DNA from: Gigaspora rosea
Lineage: Eukaryota > Glomeromycota > Glomeromycetes > Diversisporales > Gigasporaceae
Direction: 5' to 3'
DNA length: 64,000 bases
NCBI GenBank assembly: GCA_003550325.1
Contig: QKWP01000108.1
Location: forward strand, 166,192-230,191
Notes under the pieces: generated by a model
The model's input: the letters and a program-made list of their open reading frames with translations, nothing else
What the model was told of the DNA's origin: nothing
Databases searched by the model: none
Shown here: piece after piece, positions 47,156 through 59,056 of the stretch
How positions within the stretch are numbered: the stretch's first letter is position 1
Layout: every line of letters begins with the position of its first letter
Program-made: the position numbers and the translations under genes

Positions 47156-49350
47156 CTATATGTATTTTTCCTAATCGAGAAGCCTCAATTTTAATGACTT
47201 TTGTTCTCAGATTTATCCTTTTTTGGTATTGTCAGACCATGTGGCTGTGTCATACAACCTTACTTGTTTTTGTCATCGCCTACTGTCGTACATGGAAATT
47301 CCTCTCACAGATCCTTCTATTCGTGGCCCTAGCACAGTTTTCATCTCCCGTTGGACTTGAACCGGCGACCTTGCGAATGTGATCCTGGAGTGCCAACAAC
47401 TGCACTATCGATCCAGGGACCTAAAGATGCTTAATTTTAGAATTTTTTATCAAAAATTCAAAATTAAGCATCTTTGATGCAAATTTTAAAAAAAAATAAA
47501 ATAAAATATACTGATATGATGTATTTTTTGGTGCTAAACAAGTTTACTTAGATCAAGAAGTTATAATCAATTAGTAAAATTTATAGAATCATAGAAATTT
47601 GTATAATTTTATTAATAAAATTATACAAATTTCTATTATTATCTAAATTTTACTAATTGATCTTATTTTCTTGCACTAAGTAAACTTGTTAAGCACCAAA
47701 AAAAATACATCAGTTTAGCATATTTTATTTTACATTTTTTAAAATTTGAAGAAAAGATGCTTAATTTTGGAAATTTTCATCAAAAATTCAAAATTAGTAT
47801 CTTTGATGCAAATTTTAAGAAAAATAAAATAAAATATACTAAAAAGATGTATTTTTTGGTGCTAAACAAGTTTCTTAGATCAAGAAGTTATAATCAATTA
47901 GTAAAATTTAGATAATTATAGCATTTTGTATAATTTTATTAATAAAATTATACAAAAATTTCTATGAACCTCTAAATTTTACGAATTGATTATAACTTTT
48001 TGTACTAAGTAAACTTGTTAAGTACCAAAAAATATATCAAATCGCATATTTTATTTTACTTTTCTTAAAATTTGAAGAAAAGATGCTGCTTAATTTGGGA
48101 AATTTTCAAATTTTAAGAAAAATAAAATAAAATATACTGATTTGATATATTTTTTGGTTTTTAACAATTTTAAATAGATCAAAAAGTTATGATCAATTAG
48201 TAAAATTTAGAGAATCATAGAAATTTGTATAATTTTATTAATAAAATTATACAAAATGCTATGATTCTCTAAATTTTACTAATTGATCATAACTTCTTGA
48301 TCTAAGTAAACTTGTTTAGCGCCAAAAAATATATCAAATTGGTATATTTTCTCAAAATTTGCGTCAAAGATGCTTAATTTTGAATTTTTGATAAAAATTT
48401 CCAAAATTAAGCATCTTTTCTTCAAATTTTAAGAAAGTAAAATAAAATATGCCGATTTGATGTATTTTTTGGTGCTTAACAAGTTTACTTAGTATAAGAA
48501 GCTATGATCAATAAGTAAAATTTAGAGAATAATCGAAATTTGTATAATTTTATTAATAAAATTATACAAAGTGCTATGATTCTCTAAATTTTACTAACTG
48601 ATTTATACTTCTACTCTAAGCAAACTTGTTCAGTATCAAAAAATACACATTTTTATTCAGACTCAAACTATATTGCAAAATTTGGACTAGCCTGACCAAA
48701 CTTATGATTGAGTTTAGTATAAAGTTTTAATAATAAAATTTAGAGTTTGAGTCTGGTCTGGACCAGACCAAACCAGGACCCAAAAATAGAATCACTAGTT
48801 CATATGAACACCAGACTGAACCTGAACATGTTCATGAACTTATGAACTGAACCTGAACTGAACCTGACCAGCTCTAAAAGTTCAATCTGAACCTGAACCT
48901 GAACCTGAACTTGACCTAAGTTCAGTTCAGTTCAGGTTCATAGGAACACTAGAGCTAACACTTCTACTCAAATTTTGAAGGTTGAGGCACTCTAAGTCTA
49001 ACTTGACATAACTATCACCAACTCAACTAAGTTATCCTTTTGTTGAGTGAGCTTAAGGCTCTTATATACTTTTTAATCACAGACTAAAACACTACAAAAG
49101 ATTCTTGTTACTCCTATTACATCCCACAAATCATTTTAATTTTTTGCATCATACCCATCACTTAATTCTTTCGAATTTTTGGATAAAAAGGATTTAAAAG
49201 ATATAAGAGATCCATGATCATCGATCCCTTATAGTACTAGTTACTAAAAATAGTATACATATATTGAAAAGATAAAAAAGATAAGAAAAATAGAAAATAA
49301 AAATTGAGCACAACTCAAATTTAGATTATGCTAGGTCGACTTTGACTATC

Positions 49351-49614
49351 ACAACGTATGTATATATGTGGAACGAGAACAAATAAAAAGTTAATGCATG
49401 CATAATATTTTTATTTACATCAAATACTAATTAGGAATTAGCCCACTTATGTTAAAGCAGGCCGGATGATTTGTTAATGCGGGCCAGATGATGTGCTAAC
49501 GCAGGCCAGACAATCTTATATTAAAAATCCCACGCAGAAGTTTTTAAATCCCGCGCATCCCGCGTGGGATCCCTCGCAGGATTACGCACGGATCCCGCGC
49601 GTTTCCCAACACTA
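49351..49614 (-). repeat. Inverted repeat pair around the transporter, left copy
   Basis: It matches 54717-54913 inverted: CATATGTGGAACGAGAA, AAAAAGTTAATGC, ACTAATTAGGAATT, GCCCACTTATGTTAAAGCAG, ATGCTAACGCAGG and a terminal block rich in CGCGGGATCC/CACGCACGGATC. The outer end near GGGAAACGCGCGG runs into TAGTGTTGGG on the minus strand, which looks like a hAT end. Confidence 0.8.
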
Positions 49615-49619
49615 ATTAG

Positions 49620-50479
49620 TGGATAGAGCATTTACAAGGACCTTAATAGTGGATAGTTAGGCTCCGCGGCTGCAAGGACCTTATTTATATAATAAAAAAC
49701 ATAATAAAACGCGGATTTCACCCTAACCCGATCTACAAAGCGGATTTCACTATTTCGCAACTCAGGTTTCGCTCTGTTTTATAATAATTATTGGCGCACT
49801 TCAGGTTTGTTTATGCAGAATTCAGCATCAGCATCATACCCGACATTTATTAATTGTCCATTTTCAAGTATAACCTTCACTCCAGACACCTAGTTTTCAA
49901 ATATAACCTTTTTAAAAAAGAGGCCATTAGCAGTTTTTCAAATATGATCTCATATATATTATTTAGGGTTTTATCCACCCTTATATGACGTCTTAAGCTT
50001 TTTACCAACCCATCTTAACATGTTCCAACTTTAATTTGCTTGTAAAGCCATATCAAAATAAATAGATGTAAAATTACATTTTTTGTTTTTAGTTATATAG
50101 GCAGATTAATAAATTTTGAGTTATTGGCATTTTTTATTTTTCAGTGCCTCGGGCTGTTTCTACTTTTGTCCCGGTTATCCAGTATATAACACAGTTTAGA
50201 AGTAGTGTTAAATTATTTCATTTTATAATTTTTTGATTTTGTTGGTTCAGTAAATCTCGATATTATAATTAGAAAGTAATAAAATAAACAAATGGTGACT
50301 AATTAATGTTATTCGTATAAAATAATTGAGAAAAAAATGTGAAGAAACTCTATTTGAGCTATGTTTATACATTATTGAATAAAGTATATTATAAAAAATA
50401 AATTATAGTAACTCCAAATTATTATATAAAATTTACTTTTATAAGAGTGTGGTTTTTTTAACAATGAAGATCGAATAAT
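49620..50479. other. Intergenic DNA downstream of the transporter
   Basis: A fragment at 49655-49682 (TTAGGCTCCGCGGCTGCAAG) resembles the 9.96-kb direct repeat. The rest is AT-rich without frames. No clear polyadenylation signal was identified for the transporter. Confidence 0.4.
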
Positions 50480-51634
50480 CTAGTGTTTTTTGCTCAAATC
50501 ATATAAAGGAAATCTGATCGGTGAAAGATCAGGTGTTAATAATGTTGCAGCTAGACAATAAAAGACAATGAAGGAAGTTGTCACTGTATTTATTAAAAGA
50601 AAAAAAAGTGAAAAATTAGTGGAAATATTTTTTAAAAGATTTAAGTTGAAAACTTTGAAAAACTCACATTCTGCAAAACCACCAATTTTAAGAAACACGG
50701 TATTAGTTGGAGTAAGATGATAAATAACATCAGCCATGAATGCTACAGTCAAAGAAACAAAAGCTCCCAAGACTCCAATATTGGTACGAAGACAAGCCAA
50801 TGTGAAAATGAATGTGACTATCACAAGAAATCATATTAGTTATTTTTATTTATAATATATAATATATATACACATATACACATTCATATATCTAATAATA
50901 TTTACATATTAGCCATGCAGCGTTGTATACAGCAAGAGCATTGTGATATTGGGTAAAAAGGTCGAAATTAGTTGCAGCATATAAAGCACCACCACCATCA
51001 AAGCGTTCACAATTATTAAGGCATAAACCATATTCATTTATTGTGGCATTTGGGGCAACGGGTATGATTCCAAAAGCTTCTTGAATGCCCTATTTTAACG
51101 AAAGAATCAAATTATACTTTCAGAAACACGTAAATTACGGGAACATGTAATTTTATCAAAATAAACCATACAAATCCTGGCGTATAAATAGCACCCAAAG
51201 ATGCCCAAAAACCACCAAAAGCCGAGAATCCAGTACCCCCAAAAGTATTACCAACTTTATATTCCCACATTCCGGAAGCAAATTGAGTAACACCACCAGT
51301 GAAGAACGAAACACCGACTAAAATATTTGGAACAGCAATTCCGAAAACTCCTAGACTATAAAGAGAAGCAATAAAAGTTGACATAGCAAAAGCGGATAGA
51401 CCTATGTTTATGTATATGGCAAATTAATTAATTATTCATTAGTAATTTCAGATTTGATGCAATAATAAATGATAATAAATGATAATAAATAATAATTAAA
51501 TGTTTACCAAGTGGTGTTGGATTTCCTATTTTTGGTGCTGGCATTGTCACTATAGATCTTCGATCGACTTTTTCATGTCTAGATGTGAAGTTGAAGTCCT
51601 TTAAGTCATGAATATAAATTTGTGATTCTGGCAT
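50480..51634 (-). CDS. GPR1/FUN34/YaaH (SatP) acetate transporter
   Basis: Five exons on the minus strand (51634-51508, 51401-51172, 51089-50906, 50817-50668, 50583-50480) encode 264 residues; all introns are GT..AG, 81-106 bp, and frames join exactly. The family signature GNPTPLGLSAFAMSTF spans exons 1-2. It is followed by GVTQFASGMWEYKVGNTFGG and FSAFGGFWASLGAIYTPGF, both typical of the family. About six membrane segments are expected and the hydrophobic blocks fit that. The C-terminus PLYDLSKKH follows the last helix. Family members carry acetate, succinate or ammonium-linked substrates across the plasma membrane with protons. A ~40-residue hydrophilic N-terminus precedes the signature, as in fungal members. 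The start is the only ATG upstream in frame within exon 1's leading part. No defect seen. Confidence 0.93.
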
Positions 51635-51777
51635 TATGTTAAGGATTAAAATTTGTGAATAAAAAAAAAAATTGGTTCTTTGGGTCTTAGTTGTTAAAGA
51701 TAATTGCTATTAATATTCGTTTGTTTCAAATGTTTAAACTTTAATTGGGAGAAAAAAAGTTTGAAATAATGTATTTG

Positions 51778-51785
51778 TATTTATA
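51778..51785 (-). promoter_or_regulatory. Candidate TATA box of the transporter
   Basis: On the minus strand TATAAATA lies about 144 bases before the ATG and is followed by the pyrimidine-rich ACTTTTTTTCTCCC. The same octamer precedes the hydrolase gene. Confidence 0.4.
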
Positions 51786-51789
51786 GCTT

Positions 51790-53599
51790 TCCACTAGTCG
51801 TGTGAAAAAAAAGGGAGCCTTTATGGTTTCTTGGTTTTGATTAGCATTATTTTAGAAAATTTGCATATTACTAATCTCTGGCTGTTTCAAATTGTTGTCA
51901 TTTTGGATGATCATCTGTTCGTTTTATTTGGAATGCACGGATAGAATCATATCCTTTGATCTAAAATTCAATAGAGAGGTGTTACACGGCGCGTGATAAA
52001 ATACGCTCGCCTACGTGATTCGAGATATGAAAAGAAAATACAACGTGTTGATCGTTTGGGATCATCTATTAGAAAATCCGTAAATCTTGCAAAAGGAATT
52101 CTAGATATTGTGCATCTTCGAGAATGAACCGGCTTCATTTAACGTGAGAATCGTAAGAATTACGTTCCCCACATTTGGAGCATTTAGACAATTGAATTGA
52201 ATTAAGACTATAAATTGAGGATTCCCCACATAACATTGATGATCCAAAAGAATTTCACATGTATAATATAGTTTGAAGCATAAATATGTTGTTAGGAAGT
52301 ACAGTACTTAGTGTGTAAGTTAAGATGGACATGCGGAAATTAACTTAGTACAATTTGCAAAAGAAAGTTATCATATTTAACATATGGGTCTTTACCTTGA
52401 AAATAGGGTTCCGAGGTCCCCTAAATTCTTAATTTATGAAACACAAAACGAGATATTGAAGTCCGGAAATTTGGCGGAAAATTTTTGAATATCTAAAATA
52501 GAATGGAAATCGACATAGCGGATAAATATTTCACCATCAATTTACGGACATCGTTCATGAATTTAATTTTTATCCAATAATATAAAATTTTGCGAAGATC
52601 ATATCTAAAATTAGCGGAAAATCAAATTTGGGGTTGTTATTGTGCTTTATCCTAATACAATGTTAATGTTCGCCTTAACTCTTAAAAAGAACACTTTTAA
52701 AGGTATATAGTAAAATAATACGATACGGATAATACAAATTGGGACAGATATGCGGAAATTTAATTGATTGCTTGTTACGTACGTGCATATGCATGGACAC
52801 TGAACGCCTATGGATAAAATGAACCTAATGAAAGGCATTAATATTATATTTGTTCTCAAATAACTCCCTCAATATAATTGCTATCGGTTAGCAAATTCAT
52901 ATATGCGGCTTATCTTGACGTTGGCCAAAAATATAAAATATTAATTGTGTGTGAACCATTAAAATTTTCAAAAACTATTACAGAACAATGTTTGATCCTA
53001 GAAATAAGAATTATTGAAAGTAAATGAAAACGAAGGTATTATTGTAAAAAAAATCCCGAAGATTTAAGATACATTAATTAGTTTATTTTATTATTTCGAC
53101 TTTGTTTATCTATTGTAATTTTTAAGCGTAATTTGATCATCTAATTTTTCATTTAACCATGTTAATCAAATCAATATTACCTTCATGAGGAAACAAAATT
53201 CTTGGATAATTTTTTACTTTTTTAATAGCACCGCTTGAGATCAACTAATTTAGAGTTAGCTTAGTCAACTAAATACAGTAATAACCATCACCCCAGAAGT
53301 AGGGACACTGAATTTATCGTAATTTGCGACAAAAGCACCCCCGAGTTCCTTACATTCCTAGGAGCAAAGTCTTGGTTAGTACCCGGTGGGTACTTTGTTA
53401 AGGGTATTTGATGTAGGGGAGTTTATATAAGGTATACTTTAAATGCAATAAGATTGACCAATCATTTAATAGGATTATACCTTTGCGAAAGTAAAAAATA
53501 TGTATATACCGGGTCTTTTACAACTAGGTCTATGACACACACTTGATTAATCCCAGGTACAAATCGAGGTACTATTTGCCAGAATTTGAAACTATGGTG
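51790..53599. other. Intergenic DNA upstream of the transporter, few repeats
   Basis: No gene or transposon end is evident. CG dinucleotides are commoner here than in the transposon-rich parts, suggesting less decay by cytosine deamination. Confidence 0.4.
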
Positions 53600-54074
53600 T
53601 GGCATTGGGGTGTACGGTGTACTATGTAAATCAAAGCTACATGTGGTTATATAATAAAATTTATTAATGAAGATTTTAAATAGATGCACAGTTCAAACGG
53701 TTCGATAGTTTTGGATAAATTTTGCACAGACCGTTATTACTTCTTTGCAAACAAAGTTATAGAGCCATTTCTTAAAAAGAAATTAAATTAAGCTTTTTTT
53801 TTTTAAGAAAAAAAATATATATATAATTATTGCAAATTTTTAAATTGCTGCACAGCTCTAGCAGCTTGATAGATTCAGATAAAATTTGGCACAGACCAGC
53901 ACTACTTTCTAAAAAGAAAGTTATAGAGCCATTTTTCATTTATTATGAAAAAATTTACCGGTATATTTTTTTCTTAATTATCATCCACATATCTAAAAAT
54001 CTTCATTAATAAATTTTATTAATAACCACATATAGCTTTGATTTACATAGTACGCCGCACATCCCAGTACGCAT
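53600..54074 (+). mobile_element. MITE with ~100-bp inverted ends
   Basis: GTGTACTATGTAAATCAAAG, CTACATGTGGTTAT and TTTATTAATGAAGATTTT at the left are repeated inverted at the right. Two copies of an internal block (ACAGACCG/ACAGACCA...AAAGTTATAGAGCCATTT) lie at 53.72 and 53.89 kb. Confidence 0.85.
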
Positions 54075-54218
54075 GCATAAAATATTCGATTTAATAATGA
54101 TTAAAATTTATAAGTGCGCAATTTTAATGAGCTAATCGTGCTCATTTTATGATATCTAAACGTGATCATATTGAAAAAAGTGACGTATAATAATATATAA
54201 TTTTATTGATATTTAAGG

Positions 54219-54501
54219 GTTTACCACAAAATCCGACTAAACAGAATGCAGACAGTTTGGAACTCCAATATTCAAAATCCCGAAGTTCAAGATCTTGGCT
54301 AAGAGATCCCAAAACAATAAAAAATTCCGAATAGACTGCGGGGTCCTGTCTTAGTCGAGATCTTGACCTTAGGGATTTTTTGATAGTCTGGATTTGACCG
54401 TTCGGGATTTTGAATATCGGGATTCAAAACTGTCGAGATCCTGTCGGTATTCGGGATTATGTATTACCGGGATTTTGGAAGTCGGGATTTTGTGGTAAAT
54501 C
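54219..54501 (+). mobile_element. MITE rich in TCGGGATTTT motifs
   Basis: Ends GGTTTACCACAAAATCCGAC and inverted GATTTACCACAAAATCCCGA. Internal TCGGGATTTTGAATATCGGG-type motifs repeat in both directions. Confidence 0.85.
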
Positions 54502-54716
54502 GCAATATGATTGGCACACTATGTAATTTAGTCGATACATTTTTTTTCCATAGAAATCTACGCTACCGACCAATCAGAAAATTCAACGTAGAATTTTCAG
54601 TTTCCTAAAATAATTGTAAAATGTTGAACATCATCACAGTTGTGCTTAATTTATTGAAGTTATCACTATTGCGTGTTTCGTGTAGGGATGGGTTCGGTTG
54701 TCACGGTCAGTTAATG

Positions 54717-54913
54717 GGCAACGCGCGTGATCCGTGCGTGATCCCGCGCGTGATGTGCGGGATTTTAATATAAGATTACTGCCTGCGTTAGCATATCATC
54801 TGGCCCGCATTGACATATCATCTGACCTGCTTTAACATAAGTGGGCCAATTCCTAATTAGTAATTGATGTTTATGTACGCATTAACTTTTTATTTTTTCT
54901 CGTTCCACATATG
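54717..54913 (+). repeat. Inverted repeat pair around the transporter, right copy
   Basis: It is the inverted match of 49351-49614 and resumes beyond the next foldback (ATATATACATACGTACG at 55167). CGCGCGTGATC repeats occupy its left end. Confidence 0.8.
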
Positions 54914-55166
54914 GGCTGCTGTCAATAGAAATAAGGCAGATTGACATTTTAAAAAACTTAATGCCTTAACTTTCACAGCGCATATTTCGATGGATTTCGA
55001 GGCTATCTTGATGATTTAATATTCAAAAGAAAGCTTAGATCGTAGGCTTTCTTTTGAATATTAAATCATCAAGATGACTTCAAAATTCATCGAGATATGA
55101 ACTGTGAAAGTTAAGGTATTAATTTTTTTTAAAATGTCAATCTGCCTTATTTCTATTGACGGCAGC
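54914..55166. mobile_element. 253-bp foldback inserted in the right repeat copy
   Basis: Two ~120-bp arms (GGCTGCTGTCAATAGAAATA ... and inverse) meet near 55036. The left partner repeat at 49.36 kb lacks it (GTATATATGTGG uninterrupted), which gives the empty site; ATAT is on both sides. Confidence 0.9.
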
Positions 55167-55389
55167 CATATATACATACGTACGTACAGAGATAATGCAC
55201 AAACTGTCCGTTGAATTAAAATTTTTAATTGTCATTATTAATAAAGTGGAGAATCTAGATTTTTAATTTCTTGCATAAGATAATACACCAAGAATATTGT
55301 GTACCATATGGGCAATTTCAGTGATTATTTAACATGAGCGATAAGGTTAAATAAAATTCGAGCCAATCATTTTTTGTGATATTAAATGA

Positions 55390-55935
55390 TTATTGAGTAT
55401 AAAAGTGACTATTTGATCAGAAATTCTAAGCCTGATTATGAATTTCTTATGAGTCGCTTATGAGTTTTTTTGGTATAAGTCTTATAACCTGGTTACTTAT
55501 AAATTTTTGTACGTATGTACCTGATCACTTATAAATTTTAGTACCTTTATACCTGATTATGCACCTGATACTTATAAATTTCACTTGGTTGCATTACAGC
55601 ATTATAATTTTTAAATATATATTTTATATAATAATATTATAAAAGCAAATTGATAAAATTGAGACAAATCTGAATTGATAAATTTAATAATTATAAGATT
55701 CAAATAATGGTTTAAAAGTATCAAAATCTATTTACCAGTAAGTATTTTTATTTGTAATAAATGCAATAAGATTTATAAAGAATGATTATTATTTTAACAA
55801 AAATTATATTCGTAGTGGTGATTTTTATTTATATTTTTATTAATCATGAAAAATTCAGGAACTCTACTTGATCTCGCGGATCTCTGTGGATCCCACTTGT
55901 GATCCGGCATCACGTGCAGGATTTTTAAAAAATCA
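55390..55935 (+). repeat. Dispersed AT-rich repeat E, copy 2
   Basis: Inverted match of 39600-40110, with ACTTATAAATTT repeated three times near its left end and a GATCTCGCGGATCTCTGTGG block at the right that recalls the GC-rich ends of the transporter-flanking repeats. Confidence 0.65.
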
Positions 55936-56162
55936 GAATTTGACCATCACTATCAGTTGGTCATATCAGTTAATTGCTCACAGTCAGTTGATCACGATTA
56001 GTCATATACAGTAGTTAAATAACTGGCTATAGCCAATAAATTATTTACTCAATTATTTAATCAATATCTAAATAAGTAACAAGTAGGGATGTGACACTTC
56101 AAAGACTGCTGAAAGAGAAACAAAACATGGCGATTTGCATCATATAATCAATAAAACATTAT

Positions 56163-56256
56163 TTATAATTCTGGTAAAACTTGCAAATTATTTGACTATA
56201 TTTAAAGTTGTTTGGTTCTAGAACTGCCAAATTATCTGCAAATTTGACCAGAATTA
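56163..56256. repeat. Imperfect hairpin, AATTCTGGT arms
   Basis: ATAATTCTGGTAAAACTTGC and GCAAATTTGACCAGAATTAT face each other across ~50 bases. The surrounding 55.94-56.74 kb shows no gene. Confidence 0.6.
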
Positions 56257-56745
56257 TTAATGATCTGTTTTGACCAGAAATACCAAATAAGAATTCTGCA
56301 TGATATTTGATGCCATGCAGGACCAGTATGATTGTGTATGGCATGTAAAAAGTAATATCATGTTACAATATTAGTCTGCAAATTACAGATTTAACAGTTA
56401 TATGAATCACAAATTTCAAAAAACCTGTATTACAATAATTACCTGTTAAAAATCTCAGATGATAAAAAATGTTATAATCGAAATCAACATTTGAAAACAT
56501 TCTTGCTTTAAATGAAAGTGCCAATGAAATCATCATATTAGAAATTGAAAATCAAAATTCTTTACAAAAATAAACAAACTCACCATAAATGATATCAATA
56601 AAGTTGAGAAAAAGAAGGGCATCTTTATTACATTCTATGCTATACACAAAACATTCTGCATTATTGTAAATCTATTATGACATTCTTAAATTTTTACTAA
56701 TTTTGGAATAACTTAGGTCTATTTTAATTAAATTAATTTAAATTA

Positions 56746-59056
56746 GAGTAAATCTATGGACCATCCCCATAGGTTTTGTTAAATGCTATCTCCTAAAATA
56801 AAAAATTTCAAAAGTTTGAGCGAAGATATCTTGACAACCATCTAACTAAATTCAATAAACTTTGTTTTATTTGAATTCTATGCATTTATAGAATTCAAAT
56901 AAAAAAAGGTTCATTGAATTTAGTCAGATGGTTGTCAAGATATCTTTACACAAATTTAGAGAAAAATCAAAACGTCTATCAAAATAAAAGCTGCACCAAG
57001 ATTTTTTAAAACTTTGAGCAAAGATATCTTGACAATATCTGATCAAATTCGATGAACTTTTTTTTTGAATTCTATGCCTTTATAGAATTAAAATAAAAAA
57101 AATTCATCGAATTTGATCAGATGGTTGTCAAGATATCTTTGCTCAAATTTTTAAAAAATCTTGGCGCAGCTTTTATTTTGATAGACATTTTGATTTTTCT
57201 CTAACTTTGAGCGAAGATATCATGACAACTATCTGACTAAATTCAATGAACTTTTTTTTATTTGAATTCTATGAATTCATAAAATTCAAATAAAATAAAC
57301 TTCATTGAATTTAGTCAGATGGTTGTCGAGCTATCTTCACTCAAAGTTAGAGAAAAAACAAACCATCTATCAAAATAAGAGCTGCACCAAAGTTGTTTTC
57401 AAAACTTTGAGCAAAGATATCTTGACAACTAGCTGACTAAATTCGATGAATTTTTTTTATTTTAATTCTATAAAGGCAGAATTCAAATAAAAAAAAGTTT
57501 ATCAAATTTGGTCAAATGGTTATCAAGATACTTTGCTCAAAGTTTTAAAAAAAATCTTGGCGCAGCTTTTATTTTGATAGATGTTTTGATTTTTCTCTAA
57601 CTTTGTGCGAAGATATCTTGACAACTATCTAACTAAATCCAATGAACTTTTTTTATTTGAATTCTATAAATTCATAGAATGCAAATAAAAAAAGTTTATT
57701 GTATTTAGTCAGATAGTTGTCATGATATCTTCGATCAAAATTTTCAATTTTTTATTTTGATTGGGAAGATAGCATTTAACAAGACCTATATGGATAGTCC
57801 ATAGATTTACTCAACTTTGAGCAAAGATATCTTGACGACCAACTGACTAAATTCAATGAATTATTTTTTATTTTAATTCTATAAAGGTATAGAATTCAAA
57901 TAAAAAAAGTTCATCAAATTTGGTCAGATGGTTGTCAAGATATCTTTGCTCTAAGTTTTAAAAAAATCTTAACGCAGTTTTTATTTTGATAGATATTTTT
58001 ATTTTTCTCTAACTTTGAGCGATGATATCTTGACAACCATTTGACTAAATAAAATTCAATGAACTTTTTTTATTTGAATTCTATGAATTCATAAAATTCA
58101 AATAAAAAAAGATCATTGAATTTAGTCAGATGGTTGTCAAGCTATCTTCACTTAAAGTTAGAGAAAAATCAAAACGTCTATCAAAATAAAAGCTGCACCA
58201 AGATTTTTTTTAAAACTTTGAGCATAGATATCTTGACAACCATTTGACCAAATTCGATGAACATTTTTTATTTGAATTCTATACCTTTATAGAATTAAAA
58301 TAAAAAAAAAAATCATTGAATTTAGTCAGCTGGTTGTCAAGATATCTTTGCTCAAAGTTTTGAAAACAACTTTGGCACAACTCTTATTTTGATAGATGTC
58401 TTAATTTTTCTCTAACTTTGAGTGAAGATAGCTTGACAACCATCTAACTAAATCCAATGAACTTTTTTTTATTTGAATTTTATGCATTCATAGAATTTAA
58501 ATAAAAAAAAAGTTCATTGAATTTAGTCAGATGGTTNAAAAAAAAGTTCATTGAATTTAGTCAGATGGTTGTCAAGATATCTTCGCTCAAAGTTAGAGAA
58601 AAATCAAAACATCTATCAAAATAAAAGCTGCGCCAAGATTTTTTTAAAACTTTGAGCAAAGATATCTTGACAACTATCTGACAAAATCCGATGAATTTTT
58701 TTTTATTTTAATTCTATAAAGGCATAGAATTCAAATAAAAAAAATTCATTGAATTTGGTCAGATAGTTGTCAAGATATCTTTGCTCAAAGTTTTAAAAAA
58801 ATCTTGGTGCATCTTTTATTTTGATAGACATTTTGATTTTTCTCTAACTTTGTGCAAAAATATCTTGACAACCATCTGACTAAGTTCAATGTACTTTTTT
58901 TATTTGAATTCTATGTATGCATAGAATTCAAATAAAAAAAGTTCATTGAATTTAGTTAGATGGTTGTCAAGATATCTTCACTCAAACTTTTAAAATTTTT
59001 TATTTTAGGGAAATGGTATTTGACAAAACCTATGGGAATAGTCTATAGATTTACTC
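56746..59056. mobile_element. 2.3-kb array of alternating palindromes with inverted ends
   Basis: The ends GAGTAAATCTATGGACCATC and inverse bound the array, and a third copy of the end sits in the middle (57770-57812), so two elements may be joined. Inside, about ten palindromes alternate: one type centred on TTTGAATTCTATGAATTCAT, flanked by AAGATATCTTGACAACCATC and inverse; the other linked by TTGATAGACGTTTTGATTTT and GCTGCACCAAGATTTTTT or inverse. Flanks TTAAATTA and TTTAAATTA suggest an 8-bp duplication offset by one base. No coding sequence. Confidence 0.88.
58537..58537. other. Single N between duplicated 30-bp blocks
   Basis: The ~30 bases before the N (AAAAAGTTCATTGAATTTAG, TCAGATGGTT) are repeated directly after it. 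This looks like an imperfect assembly join within the palindrome array rather than biology. Confidence 0.9.

Larger units (their letters stand above)
41748..47422 (-). mobile_element. tRNA-derived SINE B, interrupted by an LTR element
   Basis: Left part 41748-42052, right part 47156-47422. Exact 16-bp TSD AAAGATGCTTAATTTT at 41732-41747 and 47423-47438. Box B is GGTTCAAGTCC (near 47353) and box A is a worn TAGTGCAGTTG (near 47400). Body sequence parallels SINE A, including CCCGGGAATACTTTTCATTTT at the insertion point, with GTATTTTTC continuing beyond the LTR element. Confidence 0.93.
40719..48951 (-). mobile_element. hAT-type foldback element with palindrome array, copy 2, interrupted
   Basis: The ends TAGGGTTTC and inverted TAGTGTTCC are bordered by the exact 8-bp duplication GAGCTAAC (40711-40718, 48952-48959). 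Next to each end are GAACCT/AGGTTC hexamer arrays. Palindrome units lie at 40.95-41.74 and 47.43-48.65 kb, about five in the right block. Two SINEs interrupt it. It is an inverted copy of 15084-16867. Confidence 0.9.
40190..49345. mobile_element. Interrupted LTR (outermost layer of a five-level nest)
   Basis: The left part (40190-40718) shares GGCAGGCAAAAAGAGGTGTG and GATTTGGTCCAGGTCTTGA with the LTRs at 42.1 and 46.5 kb. The right part (48952-49345) resumes with ACACTTCTACTCAAATTTTG and AAGGTTG, which follow in those LTRs, and ends in TATCACA. So one LTR was split by the 8-bp-flanked foldback. The left boundary is approximate. Confidence 0.7.

Noticed and set aside
47330..47420. Second possible tRNA gene
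   Set aside because: It is the head of SINE B with a worn box A.
56746..59056. CRISPR-like array
   Set aside because: The repeats are palindromes of ~190 bp without unique spacers, and the DNA is eukaryotic.
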